A DNA stretch of 22,114 nt from an uncultured Blautia sp. (GCF_934372025.1 NZ_CAKROJ010000039.1:1-22114), one strand, 5' to 3'; shown: positions 7,484 through 16,161, counted from the first letter of the stretch. Numbers and translations are program-made. The notes: a model not told the origin generated them from the sequence alone.

Positions 7484-8491
7484 TTAATAATCCGTAGTGC
7501 ACCTGCGGACGATTTCACATGGAACACACACATTCTTTTCGATCTGAGTTTCGTTCTCCAGAAGATTGATCATTCGTTCTACTGTCTTTCTGCACATTGC
7601 ACCCAGCTTACTGTCAACCGAAGTAAGCTCCGGATCAGTGGCAAGTGCAAGAATTGAGTTGTTATATCCTGTGATTGAGAGTTCCTCTGGGATGGATAGT
7701 CCCTTTATCTTTGCATATTTGATCGCACCGACTGCAATTCCGTCATCCGTAGCAAGCACGCTGTCAAAATCAAGCACTTTGTTATATTCAAGCAGCATAT
7801 TTTTTGTATATTCAATATCATTTTTTGTTTTGAATTTCAGATTCCCGAGAACCGGATATCCGGCATCCTGCAGTGCCGCTTCATACCCTGCCATTTTTTG
7901 CCTTGCACTGAATGAGTCTGAATCATACATAAAAAGGATCTTCTCTTTTCCTCGACGAAGATAAGCTTTTGTTACTTCATAAGTTGCCTGAAAATCATCT
8001 GCATACGTGCAGTAGATATTATCACCCGCAACCTTTGCATTGATCATAAATACCGAAGCCTGTTCTGCCGCCTCACGGATATAATCTGTATCTGATTCAT
8101 CCTTCCCCTTTCCTGCATAGGTAGAACCGACCAGAATCAGGGTATCAATTTTCTTTGACAGAAGAAGCTTTACGTAATTTTCCTTTTCTTCCTGCTTAAA
8201 ACCACTGCATCCCAGAATGCAGTCATATCCATGATCATGAAGATTGCTTTCCAGATACGATACTGCTTTTGCCATATAGATATCATCTATATTCGGACAA
8301 ATGATCCCAACCGTTTTCATTGTTCCGAGTCCAAGGCCTCTGGCAAATGCATTTGGCGTATATTCATTTTCTTTCATGACCGCAAGAACCTTTTCTTTTG
8401 TCTTTTGACTTACCTTGGGACTGTTATTCACTACTCTGGACACAGTTGCGATAGATACATCTGCCAGTTTTGCAATATCATATATATTCAC
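7484..8491 (-). CDS. LacI-family transcriptional repressor, probably of the galacturonate genes
   Basis: DNA-binding repressor of the LacI/GalR family, 335 residues. An N-terminal helix-turn-helix (NIYDIAKLADVSIATVSRVV, residues 2-21) is followed by the hinge (YTPNAFARGLG) and a periplasmic-binding-protein-like sensor domain starting TVGIICPNIDD. The GTG at 8491 is chosen as start because AGGAGA (8498-8503) lies 6 bases upstream and the helix-turn-helix begins directly after it. The longer reading from 8533 and the ATG at 8509 lack such a site. A possible -10 TATACT (8519-8524) has no clear -35. The gene lies on the same strand downstream of uxaC, behind a hairpin terminator. Its likely targets are the two TGTAAG-CC-CTTACA sites at 12941 and 13111. 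KdgR/UxuR-like function is inferred. Confidence 0.9.
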   Translation of the reverse strand: MNIYDIAKLADVSIATVSRVVNNSPKVSQKTKEKVLAVMKENEYTPNAFARGLGLGTMKTVGIICPNIDDIYMAKAVSYLESNLHDHGYDCILGCSGFKQEEKENYVKLLLSKKIDTLILVGSTYAGKGKDESDTDYIREAAEQASVFMINAKVAGDNIYCTYADDFQATYEVTKAYLRRGKEKILFMYDSDSFSARQKMAGYEAALQDAGYPVLGNLKFKTKNDIEYTKNMLLEYNKVLDFDSVLATDDGIAVGAIKYAKIKGLSIPEELSITGYNNSILALATDPELTSVDSKLGAMCRKTVERMINLLENETQIEKNVCVPCEIVRRCTTDY

Positions 8492-8549
8492 TCTGTTTCT
8501 CCTGTTCATTCTGAAAATAGTATAAAATTTCATTCAAAGATTTCTATTG

Positions 8550-8589
8550 AAAAAGCATATCAGACACTTCTGGTCTGATATGCTTTTTT
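8550..8589. terminator. Hairpin terminator of the dctPQM-uxaC operon
   Basis: AAAAGCATATCAGA (8551-8564) and TCTGATATGCTTTT (8574-8587) form a perfect 14-bp stem around a nine-base loop, with T runs on both strands at its ends. It lies about 36 bases beyond the uxaC stop and about 60 bases before the lacI-type start, so it separates the transport/isomerase operon from its presumed regulator. Confidence 0.85.
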
Positions 8590-8622
8590 CAAGCTCTGAT
8601 ATTTATTTTAACACCTGAATTT

Positions 8623-10029
8623 TTACAGGTCAAATCCAAAATAGCTTACAGCGTTATTGTACGCAATTCCGCACACGATTTCTTTTAAAGTCTTGTAATC
8701 CGCCGGATATTCTCCATTTTCAACCCATCCTCCGATGAGTTCACAGAGGATTCTGCGGAAATACTCATGTCTGGTATAGGACAAAAAGCTTCTTGAGTCT
8801 GTCAGCATTCCGACAAAATTAGCAAGCAGTCCAAGATTTGCAAGAGATGTCATCTGTGCGATCATACCTGTTTTATGATCATTGAACCACCATGCACTTC
8901 CCTGCTGGATCTTTCCGGCAGCTTCTGTTCCCTGGAAGCAGCCGAGGATTGTTCCGATTGCTTCATTATCATTCGGATTCAGGGAATACAGGATTGTCTT
9001 CGGAAGTTCATTTGATGCGATCAGAGAATTCAGGAAATCTGCTGTCTGTGCACTTGGTGCATAGTTATTGATGCAGTCATATCCTGTATCCGGTCCAAGC
9101 TGTTCATACATAAATGCATTGTTATCTCTCTTGCATCCATAATGGATCTGCATTACCCAGTTCTTTTTATGATATGCTTTTCCGACAAACTGCATAAATG
9201 CTGTCTTAAAGATCATTTCCTCTTCTCTTGAAATACTTTCGCCATTCAGTCTCTTTTTGAAGATTTCATTTACTTTTTCTTCTGCTGCCGGTGCATACAT
9301 AACATATTCAAGAGCGTGGTCAGATACGCTGCATCCCATCTGAGCAAAAAATTCCATTCTGTTAAGAAGAGCTTCTTTCAGATCTGCAAACTCTTCAATT
9401 TTTACTCCACTTACCTCAGAAAGTTTTTTCATATACTCCGGATATTCCGGTTTTTCCAGATTCATTGCCTTATCAGGACGCCATGCAGGAAGTACTTTTA
9501 CCTCAAAGCTGTCATCCTCTGCAAGAACTTTATGCCATTTCAGATCATCTACCGGATCATCTGTGGTGCAGATTAATTTTACATTGGACTTACGAATGAT
9601 ATTTCTTACAGACATATCATCTTCCTGAAGTTTTTTGTTGCAGAGATTCCATACTTCTTCTGCTGTATCTCCGTTAAGATAACCTGTATAGCCAAAATAT
9701 CTCTGTAATTCCAGATGGCTCCAGTGATAGAGCGGGTTTCCGATTGCTTTGCCTAAAGTTTCTGCCCATTTCTGGAATTTTTCACGGTCGCTGGCACCAC
9801 CTGTGATGTAATACTCGTCTACACCATTTGATCTCATCTGACGCCATTTGTAATGATCACCGCCAAGCCATACCTGTGTAATGTTTTCAAACTTACGATC
9901 CTCTGCGATCTCCTGCGGATTGATGTGGCAGTGATAATCTACGATTGGCATTGTCTCTGCATATTCATGAAATAACTTTTTTGAAGTTTCTGTTGAAAGT
10001 AAAAAGTCTTTATCCATAAATGCTTTCAT
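8623..10029 (-). CDS. uxaC: Uronate isomerase (glucuronate/galacturonate isomerase)
   Basis: Cytoplasmic enzyme converting D-galacturonate to D-tagaturonate (and D-glucuronate to D-fructuronate), first step of hexuronate breakdown. 468 residues, the normal family length. As an amidohydrolase-superfamily member it shows the N-terminal metal motif VDYHCHINP (about 31-39). Further family motifs are IHYGCKRDNNAF, LGPDTGYDCINNYA, WWFNDHKTGM, MLTDSRSFLSYTRHEYFRRI and the C-terminal YNNAVSYFGF. The start at 10029 has ACGAGG about 11 bases upstream; a second ATG four codons in is less likely. It is the last gene of the TRAP operon, 25 bases after dctM. The rest of the pathway is encoded on the opposite strand beyond 13159, and no fructuronate branch gene (uxuA/uxuB) is present here. 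Confidence 0.96.
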   Translation of the reverse strand: MKAFMDKDFLLSTETSKKLFHEYAETMPIVDYHCHINPQEIAEDRKFENITQVWLGGDHYKWRQMRSNGVDEYYITGGASDREKFQKWAETLGKAIGNPLYHWSHLELQRYFGYTGYLNGDTAEEVWNLCNKKLQEDDMSVRNIIRKSNVKLICTTDDPVDDLKWHKVLAEDDSFEVKVLPAWRPDKAMNLEKPEYPEYMKKLSEVSGVKIEEFADLKEALLNRMEFFAQMGCSVSDHALEYVMYAPAAEEKVNEIFKKRLNGESISREEEMIFKTAFMQFVGKAYHKKNWVMQIHYGCKRDNNAFMYEQLGPDTGYDCINNYAPSAQTADFLNSLIASNELPKTILYSLNPNDNEAIGTILGCFQGTEAAGKIQQGSAWWFNDHKTGMIAQMTSLANLGLLANFVGMLTDSRSFLSYTRHEYFRRILCELIGGWVENGEYPADYKTLKEIVCGIAYNNAVSYFGFDL

Positions 10030-10054
10030 AATAATAATTTACCTCGTCTTTCTA

Positions 10055-11362
10055 TTAGATGTATCCCATCATCTTCGGCAGCCATAAGCTGAGTGCCGGA
10101 ATATAAGTAACAAACATAAGTACAACAAAGATTGCTGCAAAATATACCAGAAGCTGCTTGAATACAGTCTCAATCTGAACCTTTCCTACCTTAACACCAA
10201 CAAACAGTGTTGTTCCTACCGGTGGTGTGATCGTTCCGATACACAGGTTAAAGATCATCATGATACCAAAGTGGATCGTATTCATTCCAAGTGATGTACA
10301 AACCGGAAGGAAGATTGGTGTAAAGATCAGGCAGGCCGGTGTCATATCCATAAATGTTCCTACGATCAGCAGGATAATATTTATAAGAAGCAAAATAACA
10401 ATTTTATTGCTGCTGACAGACAGAAGTGCGCTGGATACAAGTGTCGGGATATTGGTAAATGCCATTACCCATGACATAATACTTGATACACCGATCAGGA
10501 AAATAATGATTCCTGTCATTTCAGCACTTTCTTTTAAAATCTGCGGAATTTCTTTGATCGTAATAGAACGATATACAAAAAGTGACAGACACAGGCTATA
10601 TACAACGGCTACTACTGAACCTTCCGTAGCTGTGAATACACCAAAGATAATTCCTCCGATTACAATTACAATAAGAAGGAGACAAGGTAATGCCTGAAGT
10701 ACGATTTTTCCAGCTTCTTTTGCTGTGAACAGGTTTTTCGCGCGATAACCTTTCTTCTTGGCGATCACATATACAACCAGCATACAGGCGATTCCCCAAA
10801 GTGCTCCAGGAATGTAACCGGCCATAAACAGTGCTGCTACAGATGTTCCACCACTTACCAGTGAGTAGGTGATCATTACGTTACTTGGCGGGATCAGAAG
10901 TCCTGTCGGTGCTGTTGCTATATTGACTGCTGCTGAAAAGTTTGGATCATATCCTTCTTCTTTTTCAATTGGTCCAATGATGGAACCCATTGCAGAAGCA
11001 GCTGCAGTTCCGGAACCGGAAATAGATCCAAACAGCATATTTGCCAGGATATTTGTCTGAGCAAGTGCTCCCGGTGCACGTCCGGTGATCAGTTTTGCAA
11101 GGTTGATAAGTCTTACAGCAATTCCACCTTTATTCATAATATTACCTGCCAGGATAAAGAAAGGAATTGCAAGCAGGCTGAATACAGAAATACCTGAGAA
11201 GATTCTCTGGCATCCGGTAAGTACTGCAACATCAAGGTTCATAACCGGCAGAATCGCACATACTGATGATACTCCAAGAGCGATCGCTATCGGCACGCCG
11301 GCAATCAGCATAACTACCAAGAGGACTAAGATGATCAGTCCTGAAACTAATGCTATGTTCAT
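10055..11362 (-). CDS. dctM: TRAP transporter large membrane subunit (DctM family)
   Basis: Large permease subunit of a tripartite ATP-independent transporter, which carries the ion-coupled transport of organic acids across the membrane. 435 residues, strongly hydrophobic, with about 12 membrane helices. Family motifs visible are AIPFFILAGNIMNKGGIAVRLI, GALAQTNILANMLFGSISGSGTAAASAMG, LIPPSNVMITYSLVSGGTSV (all near the N-terminal half) and DMTPACLIFTPIFLPV and IGTITPPVGTTLFV (C-terminal half). The ATG at 11362 follows the dctQ stop directly, with GGAGG inside the end of dctQ. Galacturonate as substrate is inferred from uxaC downstream and the divergent uxaAB-eda-kdgK genes. Confidence 0.95.
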   Translation of the reverse strand: MNIALVSGLIILVLLVVMLIAGVPIAIALGVSSVCAILPVMNLDVAVLTGCQRIFSGISVFSLLAIPFFILAGNIMNKGGIAVRLINLAKLITGRAPGALAQTNILANMLFGSISGSGTAAASAMGSIIGPIEKEEGYDPNFSAAVNIATAPTGLLIPPSNVMITYSLVSGGTSVAALFMAGYIPGALWGIACMLVVYVIAKKKGYRAKNLFTAKEAGKIVLQALPCLLLIVIVIGGIIFGVFTATEGSVVAVVYSLCLSLFVYRSITIKEIPQILKESAEMTGIIIFLIGVSSIMSWVMAFTNIPTLVSSALLSVSSNKIVILLLINIILLIVGTFMDMTPACLIFTPIFLPVCTSLGMNTIHFGIMMIFNLCIGTITPPVGTTLFVGVKVGKVQIETVFKQLLVYFAAIFVVLMFVTYIPALSLWLPKMMGYI

Positions 11363-11860
11363 TTATTTTTCCTCCTCCGTGTTCTCATATCCTGCGCAGA
11401 GATCGATCACATTCAGCACACCATAGATTGCGATCAGGATTCCGCAGATTGGTACTACTGCATAGATAACGCCCATCATTACGCCAAGAGATGCTGTTTT
11501 CTGGGTCATGGTAAGTCCCATGATCGTAAATCCACCATAGATCAGTACGATAACTGCAAATGCGATTATCAGAAGTTCAATCACGATCTCCAGGATCTTT
11601 CGCTGTTCTTTTGGAAGCTTATCTGCGATAAATGTCATTCTCATATGATCACGTTTTCCAAATACATATGCGCTGGAAAAAATAGCCATCCATGCAAATG
11701 TATAGGTAAGAAGTTCCTCTGATATGGTACTTGGATTGTTAAAGACAAATCTTGTTATGATCTGATAGGTTCCAACAACAACCATGACCGCAAATAATAC
11801 AATGCAGATTGTTGAAACAACAGCATTCATACCTTTTCTTATTTTGTGTAATGTTTCCAT
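11363..11860 (-). CDS. dctQ: TRAP transporter small membrane subunit (DctQ family)
   Basis: Small permease subunit of the same TRAP transporter, 165 residues with four predicted membrane helices. The family stretch FVFNNPSTISEELLTYTFAW (about residues 36-55) and the following KRDHMRMTFIADKLP identify it. Its ATG overlaps the dctP stop by one base (TAATG), and its TAA stop is immediately followed by the dctM ATG, so the three genes are translationally coupled. Confidence 0.94.
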   Translation of the reverse strand: METLHKIRKGMNAVVSTICIVLFAVMVVVGTYQIITRFVFNNPSTISEELLTYTFAWMAIFSSAYVFGKRDHMRMTFIADKLPKEQRKILEIVIELLIIAFAVIVLIYGGFTIMGLTMTQKTASLGVMMGVIYAVVPICGILIAIYGVLNVIDLCAGYENTEEEK

Positions 11861-12894
11861 TATTTCTCCTCCCCTGCATATTTTTCATTATATTCCTGAA
11901 TATGGTCATACAGATCACGGATATCCGGATTGGCATCAAGCATTTCCTGCTGAACATCCTTAACTTTGTCTTTGAATGCATTCAGATCAGGTTCAATAAA
12001 CGTCACGCCCATATCTTCTTCAGCAGTCTTCTTTGCTGTTTCTACATCCTTTGCCCACTCTTCAATCTCTGTATCAGTGGAGATCTCTGCTGCTTTTTCG
12101 AATACAGCTCTTTCTTCCTCGCTTAATCCATTTAAGAATTTGTAGTTTGCGATCAGTACATCCGGGATCATCTGATGCTTGGAATAAGTAAAGTATTTGG
12201 CAACCTCTCCATGCTTGTTATCGGTAAGTGCAAGCTCATTGTTTTCTGCTCCGTCAATAACCCCCTGCTGAATAGCTGTATATACTTCACCAAAACTCAT
12301 AGGTGATGCTGCTGCTCCAAATGCATTTGCCATTTTTATACTCGCCGGGCTCTGCTGTACACGGATCTTCATTCCCTTCAGGTCATCCGGTGTATTGATT
12401 GCTTTCTTTGCATAAAAGTTTCTTGTTCCTACGTTGTACCATGTAACAACCTGCAGTCCGGTATCCTCAGTAGATGCATAGATCTTATTCATATAATCCG
12501 TATCATTCATCGCTGCAAAATAAGCTTCTTCTGATGTAAAAAGATATGGCATACTGAATACTTCATATACATCTGCAAAGATCTCCAGGTTAGGAGTACC
12601 TGCTACTGTAAAATCAATTGCACCAGTCTGTGTAAGCTCAATTGCTTTCGTCTGGCCTCCAAGAAGTTCATTAGGGAATAGCTGCACTTCATATTTATCT
12701 CCTAATTCAGATTCTATATAATCTTTGAATTTTACAAGACCTTTATATTCCGGATGCTCCTCAGACTGAGAGAGAGCTACTCGAATGATTCTTTTCTTAG
12801 TTGCAGAACCATCACTGCTTCCACATCCGGCTGCCAGTACACTGATCATACTTACGCAAAGTACTGTGCTGACAATTCGTTTCCACTTGATCAT
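11860..12894 (-). CDS. dctP: TRAP transporter solute-binding lipoprotein (DctP family)
   Basis: Extracellular binding subunit of the TRAP transporter, 344 residues. The signal peptide MIKWKRIVSTVLCVSMISVL ends in the lipobox LAAGC with Cys24 as the lipidation site. Family features are YKGLVKFKDYIESELG, NELLGGQTKAIELTQTGAID, GTRNFYAKKAINTPDDLKGM and KIRVQQS, in which Arg178 corresponds to the conserved arginine that binds the substrate carboxylate. The next family feature is GEVYTAIQQGVIDGAENN. The ATG at 12894 has AAAGGAG about 11 bases upstream. It heads the dctPQM-uxaC operon, whose promoter and operator are in the gap shared with uxaA. A uronic-acid ligand agrees with the neighbourhood. 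Confidence 0.95.
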   Translation of the reverse strand: MIKWKRIVSTVLCVSMISVLAAGCGSSDGSATKKRIIRVALSQSEEHPEYKGLVKFKDYIESELGDKYEVQLFPNELLGGQTKAIELTQTGAIDFTVAGTPNLEIFADVYEVFSMPYLFTSEEAYFAAMNDTDYMNKIYASTEDTGLQVVTWYNVGTRNFYAKKAINTPDDLKGMKIRVQQSPASIKMANAFGAAASPMSFGEVYTAIQQGVIDGAENNELALTDNKHGEVAKYFTYSKHQMIPDVLIANYKFLNGLSEEERAVFEKAAEISTDTEIEEWAKDVETAKKTAEEDMGVTFIEPDLNAFKDKVKDVQQEMLDANPDIRDLYDHIQEYNEKYAGEEK

Positions 12895-12940
12895 TTTCTT
12901 TATTCTCCTTTCGGTTTCTGCCGAACTGTATGTGTTTATT

Positions 12941-12956
12941 GTGTAAGCCCTTACAC
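12941..12956. promoter_or_regulatory. LacI-type operator for the dctPQM-uxaC promoter
   Basis: The perfect inverted repeat GTGTAAG-CC-CTTACAC begins about 10 bases downstream of the dctP -10 box, i.e. at roughly +3 to +18 of the minus-strand transcript. A repressor bound here would block transcription. The 14-bp core is identical to that at 13112-13125. It resembles a CcpA cre site except for the centre, which is CC and not CG. Confidence 0.8.
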
Positions 12957-12965
12957 GTTATAATC

Positions 12966-12994
12966 AGTATATGACAACCTTTTAACAATTTCAA
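12966..12994 (-). promoter_or_regulatory. Sigma-A type promoter of dctPQM-uxaC
   Basis: On the minus strand TTGAAA (12989-12994), a 17-base spacer and TATACT (12966-12971) form a good vegetative promoter. They lie about 72 bases before the dctP start, and the operator lies just downstream. Confidence 0.75.
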
Positions 12995-13079
12995 GTTATA
13001 TCTTATTCGCATAATTCCTAAAATTTAATATTGATTTTTGTGCATTTTCACAATTATTTCATTTTCTTCATCTTACCTA

Positions 13080-13108
13080 TTGACGTTTTTGTTTTCCTGA
13101 TGTAATTT
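13080..13108 (+). promoter_or_regulatory. Candidate promoter of uxaA-uxaB-eda-kdgK
   Basis: On the plus strand TTGACG (13080-13085), a 17-base spacer and TAATTT (13103-13108) lie about 50 bases before the uxaA start. The operator at 13111 begins three bases after the -10 box, covering the expected start of transcription, the mirror image of the arrangement at the dctP promoter. Confidence 0.55.
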
Positions 13109-13110
13109 GT

Positions 13111-13126
13111 GTGTAAGCCCTTACAT
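13111..13126. promoter_or_regulatory. LacI-type operator for the uxaA promoter
   Basis: GTGTAAGCCCTTACAT: a perfect 14-bp core TGTAAG-CC-CTTACA (13112-13125) with one unmatched flanking base. Identical core and same orientation as the site at 12941, and exactly 170 bp away from it. Likely bound by the LacI-family protein encoded at 7484-8491; CcpA is the alternative. Confidence 0.78.
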
Positions 13127-13140
13127 AATCAATTCAAGCG

Positions 13141-13161
13141 AAGGAGGTTCGTTGATTTTTG
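13141..13161 (+). promoter_or_regulatory. Ribosome binding site that decides a TTG start for uxaA
   Basis: AAGGAGG (13141-13147) lies 11 bases before a TTG at 13159. The protein read from this TTG starts MKSFIKINPLDNVAVAL, which aligns with the normal start of altronate dehydratases (IKI..LDNVAVAL). No ATG is available near it. Confidence 0.8.
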
Positions 13162-14640
13162 AAATCTTTTATTAAAATCAATCCTTTAGATAATGTAGCA
13201 GTTGCTCTTCAGCCTCTGGCTAAAGGCACCGTGATCGAACTTGATGACACCACACTTACTCTGGCAGAAGACATCATGCAGGGACACAAGTTCTCATTAA
13301 AAAATTTAAAACCAGGTGATTCCATTATCAAATATGGAAATCCAATCGGACGGGCAACCGCAGATATTCCTGTTGGTTCATGGATCCACACTCATAATTT
13401 AAAAACCGGACTCGGAGATCTTCTTACCTATACATATAATAAGAATGTCTCAGAGCTTCCACACAGGGAACCTAAGTTCTTCCAGGGATACCGCAGAAAA
13501 GATGGTCGTGTTGGTGTACGTAATGAAGTCTGGATCATTCCTACAGTAGGATGCGTTAACAATATCGCAACTGCTATCGAACGGGCCTCTCAGAAATATA
13601 TCACTGATCAGATTGATGGTGTCTGTGCCTTCCCGCATCCTTACGGATGTTCACAGATGGGTGACGACCAGAATAACACACGTCAGATCCTTGCTGATTT
13701 AGTCAACCATCCAAATGCCGGCGGTGTTCTGGTTCTTGGACTCGGCTGCGAAAACAGCAACATTGATGAATTAAAGAAATTTATCGGTGAATATGATCCT
13801 GATCGTGTACGTTTTCTTGTTGCTCAGGAATGTGAAGATGAAATCAGTGATGGCATTGAAACAGTCAAGGAGCTGATCTCCTATGCATCCTCATTTAAGC
13901 GTGAACCGATCAGTGCATCTGAGCTGGTGATCGGCATGAAATGCGGCGGCTCTGATGGCTTATCCGGAATTACTGCAAACCCTACCGTTGGTGCATTCTC
14001 TGACAAACTGATCTCAATGGGTGGATCTACGATTCTTACAGAAGTTCCTGAAATGTTCGGTGCTGAAGAATCACTCATGAACCGCTGTGAAACAGAAGAT
14101 CTTTTTAACCAGACAGTGGCACTTGTCAACGATTTCAAAAACTATTTTAAGAGTCATAATCAGACCATATATGAAAACCCTTCTCCGGGAAACAAAAAAG
14201 GCGGCATCTCCAGTCTTGAAGATAAATCTCTCGGATGTACTCAGAAATCTGGAAGCGCACCGGTTATGGGAGTTCTTTCTTATGGTGAACCTGTAAAAGA
14301 AAAAGGATTAAACCTGCTGAGCGCACCTGGCAATGATCTTGTTGCCTCTACTGCTCTTGCTGCCTCCGGTGCACATATTGTACTTTTCACCACCGGACGT
14401 GGAACACCTTTTGCAAGTCCTGTACCTACAGTTAAGATCTCAACAAACAACCAGCTCGCCAAAAAGAAACAGAACTGGATTGATTTCAACTGTGGAGTCA
14501 TGGTAAATGATACCCCTCTCGATGAGCTTTCAGAAAATCTCCTGGATTTTGTCCTTGAAATTGCTTCCGGAAAGAAATCCAAATCTGAGGAAGCCGGTTT
14601 CCATGATATGGCAATTTTCAAACAGGGAGTTACTTTATAA
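13159..14640 (+). CDS. uxaA: Altronate dehydratase
   Basis: Cytoplasmic metal-dependent dehydratase turning D-altronate into 2-keto-3-deoxygluconate. 493 residues, full length. An N-terminal SAF domain (about 1-80; INPLDNVAVALQPLAKGTVI, GSWIHTHNLKTGL) precedes the D-galactarate dehydratase/altronate hydrolase domain. That domain carries FFQGYRRKDGRVGVRN, IPTVGCVNNIA, FPHPYGCSQMGDDQNNTRQI, LVLGLGCENSNI, GMKCGGSDGLSGITANPTVG, and the C-terminal FTTGRGTPFASPVPTVKIST. It starts with TTG (see the ribosome binding site entry). It heads the plus-strand operon uxaA-uxaB-eda-kdgK and is probably repressed by the LacI-type regulator through the operator at 13111. Confidence 0.96.
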   Translation: MKSFIKINPLDNVAVALQPLAKGTVIELDDTTLTLAEDIMQGHKFSLKNLKPGDSIIKYGNPIGRATADIPVGSWIHTHNLKTGLGDLLTYTYNKNVSELPHREPKFFQGYRRKDGRVGVRNEVWIIPTVGCVNNIATAIERASQKYITDQIDGVCAFPHPYGCSQMGDDQNNTRQILADLVNHPNAGGVLVLGLGCENSNIDELKKFIGEYDPDRVRFLVAQECEDEISDGIETVKELISYASSFKREPISASELVIGMKCGGSDGLSGITANPTVGAFSDKLISMGGSTILTEVPEMFGAEESLMNRCETEDLFNQTVALVNDFKNYFKSHNQTIYENPSPGNKKGGISSLEDKSLGCTQKSGSAPVMGVLSYGEPVKEKGLNLLSAPGNDLVASTALAASGAHIVLFTTGRGTPFASPVPTVKISTNNQLAKKKQNWIDFNCGVMVNDTPLDELSENLLDFVLEIASGKKSKSEEAGFHDMAIFKQGVTL

Positions 14641-14676
14641 ATCGAACTATTTATTATATGAAAGGAAAATGCAGAA

Positions 14677-16161
14677 ATGAAAAAATTATCTTATGCTACT
14701 TTAAAAGAACAGGGTTATGACGGATATCTTCTTGAATCAGCACCGGAACGTGTACTTCAGTTTGGTGAGGGAAACTTCCTCCGTGCATTTGTAGATTATT
14801 TTATAGATGAGTTAAACGAAAAAGCCGGATTCAATTCCAAGGTTGTTCTGTGTCAGCCAATTGCTCCCGGTCTTGCTGATATGATCAACGAACAGGAAGG
14901 GCTTTATACCTTATTTCTCCGTGGATTCCAGGATGGCACAAAAGTAAATAAAAAACGTGTTATCTCCTGTGTAAGCCGTTGTCTCAATCCGTATAAAGAT
15001 TTTGAAGCAGTTCTTGCATGTGCAGATAACCCGGACCTCCGTTTTATCGCATGTAATACAACAGAAGCCGGAATCACTTATGATTCTTCCTGTCAGTTTA
15101 CAGATGTTCCGGCTGACAGCTATCCTGGAAAACTTACTCAGTTTATGTATCGTCGTTTCCAGAAATTCGGTCAGGAAGCCGGCAAGGGATTTATCATTCT
15201 TTCCTGTGAGCTGATTGATGATAATGGAAAAGAACTTGAAAAATGTGTATTAAAATATGCTGAACAGTGGAATCTCGGTGAAGACTTTATCAACTGGATC
15301 AAAGCTGAAAACATCTTCTGTTCTACACTTGTAGACCGTATTGTAACAGGATATCCAAGAAATGAAGCTGCTGCAATCTGTGAAGAACTTGGCTATGAAG
15401 ACAACCTGATCGACACCGGTGAAATCTTCGGATTCTGGGTAATCGAAGGACCTCAGTCAATCAAAGATGAATTCCCGGTTGACAAAGCAAACCTTCCGAT
15501 CCTGATCACTGACAACCACAAGCCATACAAGCAGAGAAAAGTACGTATCTTAAACGGTGCTCATACTTCCTTTGTTCTCGGTGCTTACCTTGCAGGACAG
15601 GATATTGTAAGAGACTGCATGAACGACGATGTGATCTGTGGATTTATGAACAAGACTATTTATGACGAGATCATTCCTACTCTGGACCTTCCAAAAGCAG
15701 AGCTCGAAGATTTTGCTGCAGCTGTTACAGAACGTTTCAAAAACCCATTTATTGATCACGCTCTTCTTTCCATTTCTCTGAATTCAACTTCCAAATGGAA
15801 AGCACGTGTTATGCCTTCCCTCAAAAAATATGTTGAACGCAAAGGTACACTTCCTGCATGCATCACAGCTTCTTTTGCCTTCTACATTGCATTCTATAAC
15901 GGATATGCTCTGAGCGAAGACGGACTTACAGCCAAAAGAGCAGCTAATGAATACACTGTAAAAGATGATAAAGCAGTTCTTGAATTCTACCTTGCACATA
16001 AAGATGATTCCGCAGCTGATCTTGTTCATGCAGTATGCACCAACACTTCCTTCTGGGGCGAAGATCTGACACAGATTTCCGGATTTGAAGCAGCTGTATG
16101 CAATTACTTAACTCAGATCCGTGAAAATGGTACGTATGAAGTAATGAAAACACTGGCTTAA
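14677..16161 (+). CDS. uxaB: Tagaturonate reductase (altronate oxidoreductase)
   Basis: Cytoplasmic NAD-dependent enzyme reducing D-tagaturonate to D-altronate. 494 residues, normal length. Mannitol/hexuronate dehydrogenase family: N-terminal nucleotide-binding half with VLQFGEGNFLRAFVDYFIDE (about 26-45) and IACNTTEAGITYD (about 126-138), ILSCELIDDNG, and LVDRIVTGYP; C-terminal half with the catalytic-region motif KVRILNGAHTSFVLGAYLAG (about 288-307). The distinctive FGEGNFLRAF and the neighbours uxaA and uxaC favour tagaturonate over fructuronate (uxuB) as substrate. AAAGGA about 11 bases upstream supports the ATG at 14677; 36 bases separate it from uxaA. Confidence 0.94.
   Translation: MKKLSYATLKEQGYDGYLLESAPERVLQFGEGNFLRAFVDYFIDELNEKAGFNSKVVLCQPIAPGLADMINEQEGLYTLFLRGFQDGTKVNKKRVISCVSRCLNPYKDFEAVLACADNPDLRFIACNTTEAGITYDSSCQFTDVPADSYPGKLTQFMYRRFQKFGQEAGKGFIILSCELIDDNGKELEKCVLKYAEQWNLGEDFINWIKAENIFCSTLVDRIVTGYPRNEAAAICEELGYEDNLIDTGEIFGFWVIEGPQSIKDEFPVDKANLPILITDNHKPYKQRKVRILNGAHTSFVLGAYLAGQDIVRDCMNDDVICGFMNKTIYDEIIPTLDLPKAELEDFAAAVTERFKNPFIDHALLSISLNSTSKWKARVMPSLKKYVERKGTLPACITASFAFYIAFYNGYALSEDGLTAKRAANEYTVKDDKAVLEFYLAHKDDSAADLVHAVCTNTSFWGEDLTQISGFEAAVCNYLTQIRENGTYEVMKTLA

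Noticed and set aside
13038..13053. TTGTG-N6-CACAA inverted repeat in the divergent gap
   Set aside because: Arms of only five bases in AT-rich DNA, not repeated elsewhere in the gap; could be chance, and the TGTAAG-CC-CTTACA pair is far stronger.
12895..13158. Possible riboswitch or small RNA in the longest non-coding gap
   Set aside because: The gap is explained by two promoters, two operators and ribosome binding sites; no extended conserved-looking stem structure was visible.
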